Notes under the pieces: generated by a model
Database searches by the model: none
Told to the model about the DNA's origin: nothing
What the model saw: the letters and a program-made list of their open reading frames with translations, nothing else
From: Choricystis sp. odSpoLacu1
Lineage: Eukaryota; Chlorophyta; Trebouxiophyceae
Direction of reading: 5' to 3'
DNA length: 64,000 nt
Assembly: GCA_958009055.1 (NCBI GenBank)
Contig: OY253649.1
Coordinates: 868,001 to 932,000 of the forward strand
Translations under genes and position numbers: made by a program
In this document: in pieces, positions 20,523 to 33,269 of the stretch
Position numbering within the stretch: the first letter of the stretch is position 1
How the letters are laid out: every line of letters begins with the position of its first letter

Positions 20523-21744
20523 ATGTCCATCCACGAGCTGCTGGACCGCACCAACCTGGTGTACGCCAAGTGAGTGAGACAGGCCCGGGGGTGAGACAAG
20601 GGTGGAGGGGTCAACACCGCGGCTTTCCCTCTTGTCCTTCCACCCACCTTCCACTCCACCACCACCCCACACCCCCACTCAGATACGAAAAATACGTCCT
20701 CACCCGTGACGAAAACCACGGCGGCGTCGACGCCTTCGCCGCCGCCCACGCGGACGTGCTGGTCAAAGTCGCGGCGCTGGCGGCCAAAGCGGACGAAGCG
20801 GCGGCCGCGGGGGACAGGGCGACGCGGGCCGCGTTGAACGCGGAGATTCGGTGCGTGTTGTGTGGAGGGGGTGGGGTGAGCGGGGCACGAGCCAGGCCTG
20901 CACAGAGAGAGGGTTGACCGCCGACACGCACCAACCCTCTCTCCAGCCGCGGCAAAGCCGCCCTCTTCGAGACCGACCTGCCCGCCCTGGACCGCCAAGC
21001 ACGCCGCGGGTGGCGCCGCCTGCCCAAAGACGTGGTGGCGGAGCGTGAAGCCAAAGCCAACGCCGCGAGCGACGCGGTGGCGGCCGTCCCGGACGGGCTG
21101 CACGTGCCGCGCGTGCCGCCCACGGGGCGCCGCCCAGCGGATAAAGGCAAAGCCAAGGTGGTGGTCACCCTGGACGAGTCCAAGATGGGTGTCCGGCAAG
21201 ACGCGGACGGGTACTACGCGCTGTCTGAGGCGGCGGCCGCGTTTCGCAAGGTATTGTTGGCGGTTTGGTTTTGAGAGGAGAGAAACAGTTTCTCATGTGA
21301 TCAACACCATTGTTTTCACCCACTCATACTCATGTCCCTACCACACTCACCCTTCCACTCACAGGAAGCCGAAGACGGGGCCGCCCGCCAGGACCGCGTC
21401 CTGGCCGACATCGAGAAGGGAGTGGGCGAACTGCGCGCCGTCGGCGACGCGATGGGCGCTGCGCTCGACGCGCAGGGCGTGCTGGCGGTCGCCATCGAGG
21501 ACAAGGTGGCGGACGCCAGCACCAACATCAAGCGCAGCAACAAGCGGATGACGGGGTTGGTGGCCCAGGTGTGCGTTGTGAGGGAGAGAGGGTGGTTTGT
21601 GCGACGGGTGGCAGCCTGCGCTCACCTTGTCCTCCTCCCCTCCCTCAGCTGCGCACATCACGCAACTTTTGCCTGGACGTCACCCTGCTGTGCATTCTGC
21701 TGGCGCTGGCGCTGTACATATACAAAGTGGTGGCGAAGAAGTGA
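20523..21744 (+). CDS. Qc-SNARE, syntaxin of the SYP7 type
   Basis: Five exons (20523-20569, 20683-20850, 20947-21250, 21365-21568, 21649-21744) give 272 aa. The N-terminal part (MSIHELLDRTNLVYAKYEKY, ALNAEIRRGKA) and the RRLPKDVVAEREA segment align with plant SYP71. The SNARE helix lies at about residues 175-240 (RVLADIEKGVGELRAVG, VADASTNIKRSNKRMTG). The protein ends in LRTSRNFCLDVTLLCILLAL with a basic tail, a typical tail anchor. SYP7 proteins act in fusion at the ER, plasma membrane or cell plate. They are typical of the green lineage, with relatives in some protists. The length matches SYP71 (about 266 aa). All splice junctions preserve frame. Confidence 0.92.
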
Positions 21745-21825
21745 GACTGGTTGCGTGTGTGTGTAAAAAATCGCGCCCCTATCGACTTTTCTTTTTGCAA
21801 CCCCCTTCTCTCTCTCTCTTCCCCT

Positions 21826-23798
<1,973 letters not shown>

Positions 23799-23947
23799 GA
23801 GGATACGCCTGAAAGCCGTGTCGGAGAGCGTGGGGGGGAGAGGGCGGTGAGGTATAAGCGCACCCAGCTCACACGACGCAAACACACAAAAGTTGTGCGA
23901 CCCCTGTTTCGTCAACCTCACCCTTTCCACCTTTTTTGTTCTTCTGC

Positions 23948-25127
23948 TCACACAACCAACCGCGTCACCGCGGACGCGTACGACACCGACGAATCCGTCG
24001 GCACCGCCGCCCGCGTCGACTGGTCGTACGCCACAAACCGAGTGACATACCGCTGTGGCGCGCCACCACCCCCACCCCCACTCTCCACCGCCTCCAGCGT
24101 CGCCAGCAGCAGCGACACCGGGTACCGCCCACAGATGGTGTTGCGCGTGTCCGCCAGGTAGCGCCGAAAGGGGTCACTGCCGCCGCCAGCCTCGATGGCG
24201 GCCATGCCGTCCCGGTCCATCACCTCCACGCCGTCCGCGATGGACGCGTGCCCGGGGGGCACATGGGTGTAGGAAAAGCGAGTCCCCCAGTGACAAAAAT
24301 CGGTGGAAACCACAAACAGGGTGGCTGGATCGGCCAGCAGGGGGGCCAGGGCGGCTGCCACCGCGGCTTCGGTGGGTGTGTCGAGCGCGCCCACCATTAT
24401 TGGGACCAGGCCCACGCCTCCCTCGCCCAGCCGCCCCACAAACGCGTGCGCCAGCCAGGGCGCGTGCAGCTCCAGCGAGTGTTCGGCTGCATCGGTGGCC
24501 GCGTCCAGAGGTTCAAACGCGCCGCTCGCCGCGAGCGCCTCCACGGTGGCGTGGTCGACGGGAAGGTCGCCCACCGGGGTGGAGTAGGATGACGCACCAC
24601 TGACGTGGGCGGACCGAGTGTAGGAGTGGTGAGAGGGGCCAAGGAGCACGATGCGGGTTGTGGAGGGGGCGGCTTGGGCGACGGCCGCGTACGCGTGGGC
24701 CATGACGTGGCCGCAGTAGGCGTAGCCGGCGTGGCTGTGTGTGTGTGGAGTGTCAAAAGAAAGTGTGTGAGCCCTTGTGTCGCACAAAGGGGAGGACGTG
24801 GTGTTGTTTTTGTGGCCCACCCACCCACCCACCCCCACAAAAAAATCATCCCACTCACGGCCCGATGACCGCCCGCACCGGCCCCGTGCCAAGGTCGGCG
24901 GGAGGCGGCTGCGACGCGGCTGCAGCCAGCCAGGCGTCAAACTTGGAGCGCAGGGTGGTGGCTGTGTGTGTGTGTGGTGAGGGTCGGGGAGTCGGGCGGT
25001 GCACCTAACCACCCGTCCCGCCGACAAACCTGTCTACGGTCGACACGCATAGCAACTCACCTGAATTGTCGTACCACGACCCCGCGTGCGTGGCGCGGCG
25101 GGGGCCGCCGCGCGCGACGCGAGGCAT
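23948..25127 (-). CDS. MEMO family protein
   Basis: Three exons (25127-25061, 24961-24859, 24734-23948) give 318 aa. MEMO proteins share a fold with class III extradiol dioxygenases. Human MEMO1 is a copper-binding, redox-active protein linked to cell motility, and the algal role is unknown. The N-terminus ATHAGSWYDNS matches the family. The metal-site residues are all visible: GPHAGYAYCG (rebuilt at a splice junction), LLGPSHHSYT, SLELHAPWL, STDFCHWGTRF and NTICGRYPVS. The start codon lies just upstream of MPRVARGGPRRATHAGSWY, the expected beginning. It is divergent from the Mpv17-like gene with 126 bp between the start codons, the tightest divergent pair here. Confidence 0.93.
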
Positions 25128-25253
25128 GGGCGCGTCGGAAAACGCTCACACGTTTTTTTCGACGTCGGGAGTGATTCACTTTCTCTCCAATTGCGCGCAC
25201 TGTCCTCCCCTTTCTGCGCACTTCCACACACCAGCGCCACTCTCCAAACCATC

Positions 25254-25934
25254 ATGCGCACCCTCGTCGCTCGCCTGGGTGGCGCCCTGCCCCCCCGCCG
25301 CCCGCACGCCGCGCGCCGCCGCACGACGACCGCCGCATCCTCCTCCTCCGCGCCAGCTGCCTCCACTCCCTCCAACGCCCTGCTCAACGCGGCCCTGACG
25401 TCAGGTGGCCTGTCTCTGGCGGGGGACGCGGTGGCCCAGCTGCTGGCGGCGCAATATGCGCCCCCCGCGCCGCCCGCCAAAAAGGGTAAAGCCGCGCCGC
25501 CGCCCCCATCCTTTGACGCGGGGCGCGCGGCCCGCATGTTTGGGTTTGGCTTCCTGTTCTATGGCCCCTACCAGCACTGGTGGTACCGCGCCCTGGATGG
25601 CGTGCTTCCCGGTCGGTCGGTCGGCGCGTTTGTCGGCAAGGTCGCCGCCAACCAGCTACTGCTGGCGCCCGTGGTCCTGGCGGCCGTGTTCACCTGGACG
25701 CTGACCCTGACGGGGCGGACAGCGGACGTACCCGCCAAGGTCAAAGCCGATCTGGTGCCCACCATGGTCAACGGGTGGAAGTTTTGGGTGCCCGTCGCGG
25801 CGGCCAACTTTTACGCGGTGCCGCTCGAGTCAAGCGTCCTGTTCATGTCGGTGGCGGGCGTCGTGTGGACGGCCTACCTGTCGCACTCGTCGGCGGCGCC
25901 GGTGGGGAGTGGAGGGGCGCTGGGCAAGGCGTGA
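25254..25934 (+). CDS. Mpv17/PMP22 family membrane protein
   Basis: Single exon of 226 aa. The family consists of four-helix proteins of the inner mitochondrial, peroxisomal or plastid membrane, some of which form channels. The N-terminal 45 residues are Arg/Ser/Thr-rich and resemble a mitochondrial or plastid leader. Family features follow: the first helix with LSLAGDAVAQLLA, GFLFYGPYQHWWYRALDGVLPG, and the signature at the C-terminus, NGWKFWVPVAAANFYAVPLE with VWTAYLS. A Pro/Lys-rich insertion at about residues 75-90 is not usual. The stop codon is 57 bp from the stop codon of the convergent protease gene. Confidence 0.92.
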   Translation: MRTLVARLGGALPPRRPHAARRRTTTAASSSSAPAASTPSNALLNAALTSGGLSLAGDAVAQLLAAQYAPPAPPAKKGKAAPPPPSFDAGRAARMFGFGFLFYGPYQHWWYRALDGVLPGRSVGAFVGKVAANQLLLAPVVLAAVFTWTLTLTGRTADVPAKVKADLVPTMVNGWKFWVPVAAANFYAVPLESSVLFMSVAGVVWTAYLSHSSAAPVGSGGALGKA

Positions 25935-25991
25935 TATGAGAAGAGAGAGTTGAAATTCTGTGATCACCCCGAAATACACACAAAAAACAGG

Positions 25992-27104
25992 TCACCCGCC
26001 CGCCAACAGTTGCTTCAGGTCGGCGCCCGAAGCAGACAGCGCGGCCAACAACAACAACACACTGCCATTCCAGGCGCCGTGCATGACCATGGTCGTCAGC
26101 AGGTTGCGCGTGCGCGCGTACGAAAAACCGAGCAACAGGCCAAACGCGAGCAACTGGGGAAAGTCTTTGGCAGACAGGTGGGCCGCCGCAAACGCGACCG
26201 CGCTCACGACAACGGCGGCAGGCACCGGCATCCACTTTGTCAGGGAGGGCAGCAGGAACCCGCGGAACACGGTCTCCTCCAGGATCGGGGCCAGGATGGC
26301 GGTCACGGTGAACAGGGAGGCCACCGTCGCGGGGTCGACGTCGAGCAGGCCTGCCACAGCATCCGCGGTGCCGCGCCCGGTGGGGGTGGCACCCCCTGCC
26401 AGGGCTGTTGTGAGGGAGGCGGCCGCGCCGATGACGGCGGGGGAGGCGAGGATGCCCAGGACCGCCCACGTGAGCCACCCGTCGCGAAGCGCAAACGGGT
26501 TCGAAGACGACGTTTTGAGAAGGTCGTCAGGCAGGGGCTTAAACTTGGACACGCCACCATACACAATGGCCAGGCCGACCAGCGTTTCAGCCACCTGGTT
26601 GACCAGCAGGTAGGTCGACTTGTCGGCGGCGGTCAGGTCGGTGGGGGACGTCGCGCCCAGCGCTTTGATGAACAGGGGGCCGACACTCAGCCCCGTCAAC
26701 AGAAAGCTGAACAGCCATGCCAGCATGATGCCGACCGTCTCCTTGCCGCCCCAGGCGATGTCCCAGGGGCGGGTGTAGAGCGACCACCGGAAGAGGGCCA
26801 GGCCGCGCCCGTCGTCTTCGTCGTCATCGCTGTTGGGAGGTTTGCCGGCGGCAGGCTTGCCCCACTTGGGGGCAGACGGCACTGATCCATTTGTAGGTGC
26901 CGTGCGACGGGGTGTGGCCAAGCAGACGGGGCGGGGCGGTGGGCGGCGTGGCACCAATGCGCGGCCCGGCGTGAACACTCGCGAGGGTGCCAGCAGCCGG
27001 CACGACGCCAGCATTGGCGTGGCGCGGGCGCTGACGAACATTGGGAGGGCCGCGCGTCCAGCTGTGCGTCTAGTCGCTGGCGACTGGCTGGCCAACAGAA
27101 ACAA
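25992..27104 (-). CDS. CPBP (CAAX-type) intramembrane metalloprotease, plastid-like
   Basis: Single exon of 370 aa. Residues 1-75 are rich in Arg, Pro and Ala and look like a plastid leader, followed by an acidic DDDEDDG patch. Several membrane helices follow. The Abi/CPBP signature is complete: LEETVFRGFLLPSL (the EExxxR glutamates), AFAAAHLSAKDF with its His, and VMHGAWNGSVLL with the second His and Asn. Prokaryotic relatives and eukaryotic Rce1 are proteases or bacteriocin-immunity-like proteins. Plant plastid members such as those related to SCO4/BCM have roles in plastid biogenesis. Substrates here are unknown. Confidence 0.9.
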   Translation of the reverse strand: MFLLASQSPATRRTAGRAALPMFVSARATPMLASCRLLAPSRVFTPGRALVPRRPPPRPVCLATPRRTAPTNGSVPSAPKWGKPAAGKPPNSDDDEDDGRGLALFRWSLYTRPWDIAWGGKETVGIMLAWLFSFLLTGLSVGPLFIKALGATSPTDLTAADKSTYLLVNQVAETLVGLAIVYGGVSKFKPLPDDLLKTSSSNPFALRDGWLTWAVLGILASPAVIGAAASLTTALAGGATPTGRGTADAVAGLLDVDPATVASLFTVTAILAPILEETVFRGFLLPSLTKWMPVPAAVVVSAVAFAAAHLSAKDFPQLLAFGLLLGFSYARTRNLLTTMVMHGAWNGSVLLLLAALSASGADLKQLLAGG

Positions 27105-27223
27105 AAAAGGTGTTGCGCTGTCCCGGCGAAACCGACGTGTCCTCAGACGAACAAAAACAAAACGACGATGATTTCACACGGCCGCCCCCCCCTATAAAAA
27201 CAAAACAGCTCACACTCCCCTCG

Positions 27224-27871
27224 TCAAAACAGGCGCCCCGCATACGTGGCCCTCGGAAACGCGGCCGCCAGCCCCGGCCACTGCACCAGGAACGCGTCCG
27301 CTAACCGCAACTTGTACAGAATGTTGCCAGTCAGCGACAGCGACCGCGTGCGCGCGATCGACTCCACGTACACAACGCGGGTGCGGGCTCGCCCCAGCCA
27401 GCGAGCCACCACCGCGGCCGCGGCCACGGGGACGCAGGTGCCAGGCCCGTTGACGAGCAGCAGGTCGGGCGCCGCCCGCCACACCAGGGCCACCGCCGCC
27501 GCCAGCGCCACCAGGGTGGTCACCACGGAGGACACGTACGACTGGCCCACCTCGCGCGCGCGCGGCAAGCGGGCGATGGTGGGGGGTGGCCTCCGTGCCG
27601 CAGTCTCCGCAGCGGCCGCCTTGGTCGCGCCGAGCGCGTCGGTGGCGGCGACGACATAGGTGCGGGGCGAGTACCAGGTGGCGTCCAGGCGGGAGATGAG
27701 TGCCAGCATTTCAGCTGTGTGGCCGCCTGAGAGGAAGAGGGGTGGGTGGAGGTGAGGGAGGCGGGTCGGCGTTGGGTGGTGCCATCGCTCGCCCTCTCCC
27801 CACACTCCAAGACACGCACCCGACCCCAGCACCACCATTAGGCTGTGCAGTTCACGCCCTCGCCTCGCCAT
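27224..27871 (-). CDS. ALG14: UDP-GlcNAc transferase membrane subunit ALG14
   Basis: Two exons (27871-27820, 27726-27224) give 184 aa. ALG14 recruits the catalytic subunit ALG13 to the ER membrane for the second step of dolichol-linked N-glycan synthesis. The splice junction rebuilds the glycosyltransferase signature GSGGHTAEML. NGPGTCVP, VVYVESIARTRSLSLTG, AFLVQWP and the extreme C-terminal YAGRLF are all family hallmarks. The usual N-terminal membrane helix before GSGGHT is missing, so the protein starts nearly at the Rossmann fold. The only strong hydrophobic segment is internal (VTTLVALAAAVALVW). It is divergent from the capping enzyme gene (184 bp). Confidence 0.93.
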   Translation of the reverse strand: MARRGRELHSLMVVLGSGACLGVWGEGERWHHPTPTRLPHLHPPLFLSGGHTAEMLALISRLDATWYSPRTYVVAATDALGATKAAAAETAARRPPPTIARLPRAREVGQSYVSSVVTTLVALAAAVALVWRAAPDLLLVNGPGTCVPVAAAAVVARWLGRARTRVVYVESIARTRSLSLTGNILYKLRLADAFLVQWPGLAAAFPRATYAGRLF

Positions 27872-28055
27872 GGCGCGATGCAGGTGCGATGCGGGGGACG
27901 CTAGCTTTTTGTTTGGGGGAGAGTGAGAAAAAAAGGTTTCACACCCCCATCCGTTTTCTCTTTGTTTGCCGCGCCCCGCCCTCCTCCCTCCCTCGCGATG
28001 CGCGTCACCTGAGGCTACTCCGTCCGACTGCACACGCCTCTCCCACATACCCGGC

Positions 28056-30225
28056 ATGAAGCGTCCACGCGAAGACGACGACGGCACGGCCGCCGCGCCG
28101 CCGGTCGAGCCGGCCAGTGCGCCACCAGCGCCAGAAGCGACGGCGGTGGCCGACGTGGAGGTGAGGGGTTGGCGAGGGAGAGAATGACGAGAGCGTGTGA
28201 GTTGATGACAGAGAAAGCGGCGGCGCTCACACTGCACGCACACACACGTCTCTCTCAACACAGGCCCCACCCGCGCCCGCGCCCCCGCCCCCGCCCCCTC
28301 CACCCGCCCTCGACGGCCTGGCCCTGCCCACCGGCTGGCTCGACTGCCCCCGCATGGGGCGCGACCTGGCGTCCCTGTTTCCGGGCGGCGGCCTGGGCTT
28401 CAACATCATCCCCGCCAAAACGCCGCTCGGCCGCCGCTTTGCGCGCGCCGTCCCGCTCGACAAGTCGTTCACCCCGGCCGACGCGTTCCGCGACCTGCAG
28501 GCCAAGGGTAAGGTGGTGGGCCTGGTCCTGGACCTCACCAACACGGGGCGCTACTACGACCCCGCCGAGTGGGGCGCGCTCGGTGTGGCCCACCAAAAAA
28601 TTTACTGCCCCCCCCGCGGCCAGACCCCCCACCCCGCCTCCGTCAACCACTTCACGTTTGAGCTGCTGCGCTTCTTTGAGTCCGCTCCCGACAAGTATGT
28701 CCTCGTCCACTGCACCCATGGCTTCAACAGGACGGGGTTCATGGTCGCGTCGTGGCTGTATCGGCGGGGGGCGGTCCCCCGCGTCGTGGCCGGCCTGGCC
28801 GCCTTTGCCTCGCTGCGCCCGCCCGGCATCTACAAGGAGGCCTACATCGCCGAACTGTTTCGCTACAACCATGAGAGCCGGCCGGCGAGCGCGGTGTGCC
28901 CCGCGGTGCCCTCGTTTAAGGCATCAGAACCCGACTCGCCCCGCCGCGACGGCGATGAAGCCGACCCGGGGGCCACCTTTGAGCTGTCCCCCGTGGGAGC
29001 CGACGTCCCCGTCGGCGTGGACCACGAGACACCGTTTGGGGAGGACGTCCACCCAGAGGAGGTGGCCCGCGTCCAAGCCGCCGTGTTTGAGCTCATCACC
29101 GGCCGCCCACTGCGCCCGCACGAACGCCCCCACTTCCCCGGCTCCCAGCCCGTGTCCCTGGACCGCGCCAACCTAGCCCTGCTCGCCTCCTCCCGCTACG
29201 CTGTCACCTGGAAGGCGGACGGCACGCGGTATCTTGTGTATGCGGTGCCGTGGGGCACCTATCTGCTCGACCGCGCGTTTGGCGTGCACCGCGTCCAGGC
29301 CCGCTTCCCCACGCGCGCACCCCCCGGATCCAAACACCTGGTGGGCCCCCCTCACTGCGGCACCCTGCTGGATGGCGAGATGGTGGTGGATGAAGACGTG
29401 GCGAGTGGGGGGCGCACACGCCGTTTCTTAGCCTACGACCTTGTCTCCCTCAACGGCACCCGCCTCAATGGACGCACATTTGATGAACGCTACGCCCTGC
29501 TTGAGTTGGAAGTCATCAAGCCGCGCACCCAGGAGCGCGACGCCGCCGCGCGCCGGGTCCCCGGCGCGGTGTACGACTATGGCGGCGAACTCTTCCGCCT
29601 GCGCCGCAAAGAGTTTTGGCCGCTCTCCAAGTCGGCCTACCTGCTGGACAAGTTCATACCCGCCCTGTCGCATGAATCGGACGGGCTGATCCTGCAGCCC
29701 GCGGACGCGGGGTATGTGTCTGGCACCTGCACCGACCTGCTGAAATGGAAGTTTGCCCACCTCAACTCGGTCGACTTCAAACTGCGCGTGGATGGCGCGG
29801 GCGACAAGACGCTGCTGCTGCTGGAGACGCGCAAAGACAAGGAAGCGCGCGGCCTGGTGCCGCTGGCGGGCGCGTCGGTCGACGTGGGCGCGGTGCCCGA
29901 CGCGCGCGAGCTGTCGGGCAAGATCGTCGAGTGCGCGTGGGATGGCGCGAGGTCGTGCTGGGTGTACATGCGGGTGCGGCCGGACAAGGATGATCCGAAC
30001 GCGGTGGCGACGTACGAGAAAGTGATGCAGTCTATTCGGGACAACATTCGGGAGGTGGACTTGTTGGAGGCGGTCGATGCTGCACTGGCGGCGTCACCGT
30101 ACGCGAAAAAGCCGGCCCAGGACAAGCCGGCCCAGGACAAGCCGGTACAAAAGGAGCAGCCACCTCCCAAGGCGGAGGGCGGTGGCAGCGGGGCGCCACC
30201 TCCCGCCAAGGAGGAGGCAAAGTGA
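28056..30225 (+). CDS. Bifunctional mRNA capping enzyme (RNA triphosphatase-guanylyltransferase)
   Basis: Two exons (28056-28160, 28264-30225) give 688 aa. The N-terminal half is a cysteine-phosphatase-type RNA 5'-triphosphatase with the P-loop VHCTHGFNRTGFMVASWL (HCxxGxxRTG). The C-terminal half is the guanylyltransferase: the nucleotidyl lysine is in TWKADGTRYLVYA, and LLDGEMVVDE, ESDGLILQP and LLKWKF are further motifs. The fused order is that of animal and plant capping enzymes, unlike the metal-dependent triphosphatases of fungi and many protists. The extreme C-terminus (about residues 655-688) is a Lys/Pro/Gln tail with a 5-residue repeat KPAQD. The N-terminus is an acidic then poly-Pro tail. 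Confidence 0.96.
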
Positions 30226-30301
30226 GAGACCCAGTTTTTTTCATCATTTTTTTCAGCTTCTGTTCTTTTAAATCAAAAACAAACGCACCACCATCACACT
30301 C

Positions 30302-33032
30302 TCATATCCACTTGCCCAGCCCCGCGCCTCCAACACTGCCAAACAGCTTGCTCTGGTACCGGCTGATCAGGTCGTCCGTCGCGTCGCGCGTGTCGGCGTC
30401 GCGCGCCGCGTGCCGCGCGGCCGCGTTTTTCTTGCGTGGTTGGGGCGGGGTGCGGGGCGGCGCCGCTGCCTTGGCAGCGGGCGCCCGCTTTTTGTCGGAT
30501 TTGGGCGCGGGCGCAGCCTTTTTGGGCTCAATCTTGTCCTGTTTGGGCGCAGGCTTGGCCTTTTTGGCCGGCGGCTCCCTCTGTTTCGGCGTGGGCTTGT
30601 CGGCCACGGCGGCGCGCTTGCCGCTCTTGCCCGCCGCCTGCACACCACCCTCCTCCTGTTTCTTCTTGCCGCCACGCTCCCGCTTCTTGGGCGTCTCCCC
30701 ACCCTCCGCCACCGCCGCCTCTTTGTCGGCTTTGGACTTGGCGACCGCGCGCTCGCGCGCGTCAGCGCGTTTTTTGAGTGCGCGCACGTCGTCGATCGCA
30801 AACTCCACGATCGGCCGCCTGTCCGCCCCAAACGCGTCGGGCGAGTTGTTGAGGGCGCGCAGGGCGGCCACCGCGTGCTCGTGCGCCCCAAACTCGGCGA
30901 AACCCGCGCCCTTGGACGTGGGCGGCGCGCCGGGTTTGCGAGCACCCCGCAAAATCTTAACGTGCACCACCCGCGGCGTCTCCTTGGTGGCGTGCGCTTT
31001 GACGGCGTCCACCAGCAATTTCTTCAAGGCGACCTCATCCACCGAGAACGGCAGGTTGCGCACGCACAGCCGGGTGCGGGACACACAAAAGTTGGGGGAC
31101 CGCAGCTTGGTGTTGGTGTCCGCCGTCAGCCGCGCGCGCAGCGCGCGGTCGGCGGGGGACAGGGCGCCCCATGCCTCCGACCCGGGCTCGATGCGGCCTT
31201 CGCGGGCGAGGTGCAGGTTGCGCGCGTCGCCAGCCGCCGCGCCGCCGCCGCGCTCGGCCGCCAGCGCGCGCGCGCCGTCTCGCGACAGTGCGAGCGCGAC
31301 CCTCACGTCCGCGCCGCACACGATCAGGGGGCGCCCATCTTTTCTTTCGGCGGCGTCTGAGGCGGTAGCGGCACGGGCGGCGGCGGCAGCACTGGCAAAC
31401 TCGACAAAGGCGGTCCCTTTGGGACGCCCCGTCGCTTTGTCCATGACGAGGCGGCACGCTTTAACGTCGCCAAACCCTTCCAGCCGGGCCCGCACATCGC
31501 CCGACGTGGCGTCGGGCGGGATGCCGCGGACAAACACGGTGCCATCCACCGCGGCGCCGGCCGCGGCGAGGCGGTCGGCGGCGGCTTTGGTGGCGGCCTC
31601 CAGTTTGGCGGCGGCGGCCACGGCACGGGCGGCCGCGCCGCCGTCATCATCGTCGTCGTCAACGGCAGCCGCGCGGCCGCGCTTGGGCTTGGGCCCGGCG
31701 GCACCGTCGTCGCCGTCCAGGCCCGCGACGACGGACGCGAGCAGCGCGCGCTCCGCGCCGACGTCGACGTCGGCGTCGGCGGCGTCCGCGTCTTCTTCCT
31801 TCTCGTCCCCGCCAGCCGCGGGCGCCGGCGGCGCGTGTGGGGCGCCTGCCTCAGTCTTCGGCATGCCCTCGCTGCCCGCGCCCGCGCGCGCCGCGTCAAA
31901 CGCACCCTTGCCGACCGCCCAGTCGACCGCCACGACGCGGCCACCCAGCTCCAGCCCGTTGACCGCTTTGATGGCTTTCTCGGCGGCGGCGCGCGTGGTG
32001 AACCCCGCAAACGCAAACCCACGGGGCGAGCCGTCGGGGCGGCGGGGCAGGCTGAGCTCCCAGGGCGTGCCCGCGGGCGCGAGCGCGGTGCGCAGCTCGG
32101 CCTCGCCCACCGAAAACGCCAGGTTGCGCACAATGACGCGCCACCGCTTAAGCAGGGCGCCCTCGCCCGACACCTGGCGCGCCCACAGCACGGTGGAGGG
32201 GGCCAGCGCGGCGGCCGAGGCGGCGTGTTTGCCTTTCTTGGCAGCAGCCGAAATGGCAGCCGTCACCGTGGCGCCGTGCAGTTTGGCCACCGCCCCGATG
32301 GCACCCTTGACACTGTCGTACTCGACAAAGGCGACGCCCCCGGAGCACCCGTCCCGGCGCAGCTTGGCGGCCTCGATGGCGGGGTCGGGGGCGGGGAGTG
32401 TCACGGCGACGACCTTGCCCGCCGCCCGGGCGGCCGCCAGGGCGGCGGGCACGATGTCGGGCGTCAGGTTGCCCAGCGCCACGGTGCGCACGAGGCCGTG
32501 CTTGGCCGGGTCGGCGGGTTTGGGGGGGAGGGTGCGCTTGGTGGGTGTGGGCGCGGGTGCGGCAGCAGCATCGCCCGTGTCGTCGCCCACCGCGTCGCCG
32601 CCGTCGTCCGCGGCGTCGCGTTTGCGTTTTTTGCGGTCCTCAAACGAGGCGCGCTTGTGGGCGAGCTCGACCTGGGGTGTGGGGGAGGGAGGAGAGAGGT
32701 GGTGAGTTTTTTTGGTTCCCAAGCCGACACCCGCCTCCCCTCCAACTCTCCCCTCTCCAATCTCTCACCTTGATCTTCCTCCCTTTCAACTGGCTGCCAT
32801 CCAGCTCGCTCACCGCTCGCCCCGCGTCCTCGGGCAGGGCAAACTGGACAAAGCCGACGCCCTTGTGCATGCCTCCCGCGCCTTCGCCCACCACGAACGC
32901 CGACCGCACAGGCCCCACCGCCGCAAAGGCGGTTTCCAGGTCGTCCTTGGACGCGTCATACGACAGGCCGCGCACAAAGACGGTGCGGGCGTCGACGTCG
33001 GGGGAGGGAGCGTCGGCGGCCGGGGGCAACAT
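30302..33032 (-). CDS. Nucleolar multi-RRM protein, RBM28/Nop4 type
   Basis: Two exons (33032-32769, 32671-30302) give 877 aa. RRM1 is in exon 1 (TVFVRGLSYDASKDDLETAF, GVGFVQFALPEDAGRAV), and the splice junction rebuilds LKGRKIKVELAHKRAS, as in Nop4 and RBM28. At least three more RRMs follow: RVIVRNLAFSVGEAELRTAL, TVFVRGIPPDATSGDVRARL and RLCVRNLPFSVDEVALKKLL. A degenerate one is near RTVALGNLTPDIVPAAL. An acidic linker and a Lys-rich, low-complexity C-terminus suit a nucleolar ribosome-assembly factor for 60S subunits, which is the family's known role. The basic tail is unusually Ala/Pro-rich. Confidence 0.9.
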
Positions 33033-33269
33033 TGCGAGTGTGTCGCTGGTCGGGGAGGGCGGTCAACCGCTATGCTTGGTGGACAAAGTACAGGGAACTG
33101 TGGTGTGCCTCCTGACAGGAGGAGATGGGGGGAGGAGCGCGGGAGGGCGCGCGTGGCTAGTTGCGGCGGCCGCTCTAGTGAAACGGGCGCATTTGTGTTG
33201 ACGCTCGCGGCACTCTAGTTTTTTCTTTTCCTCCCGAGTCTGTGTGCATTCCTCACCCGCGACGCAGAC

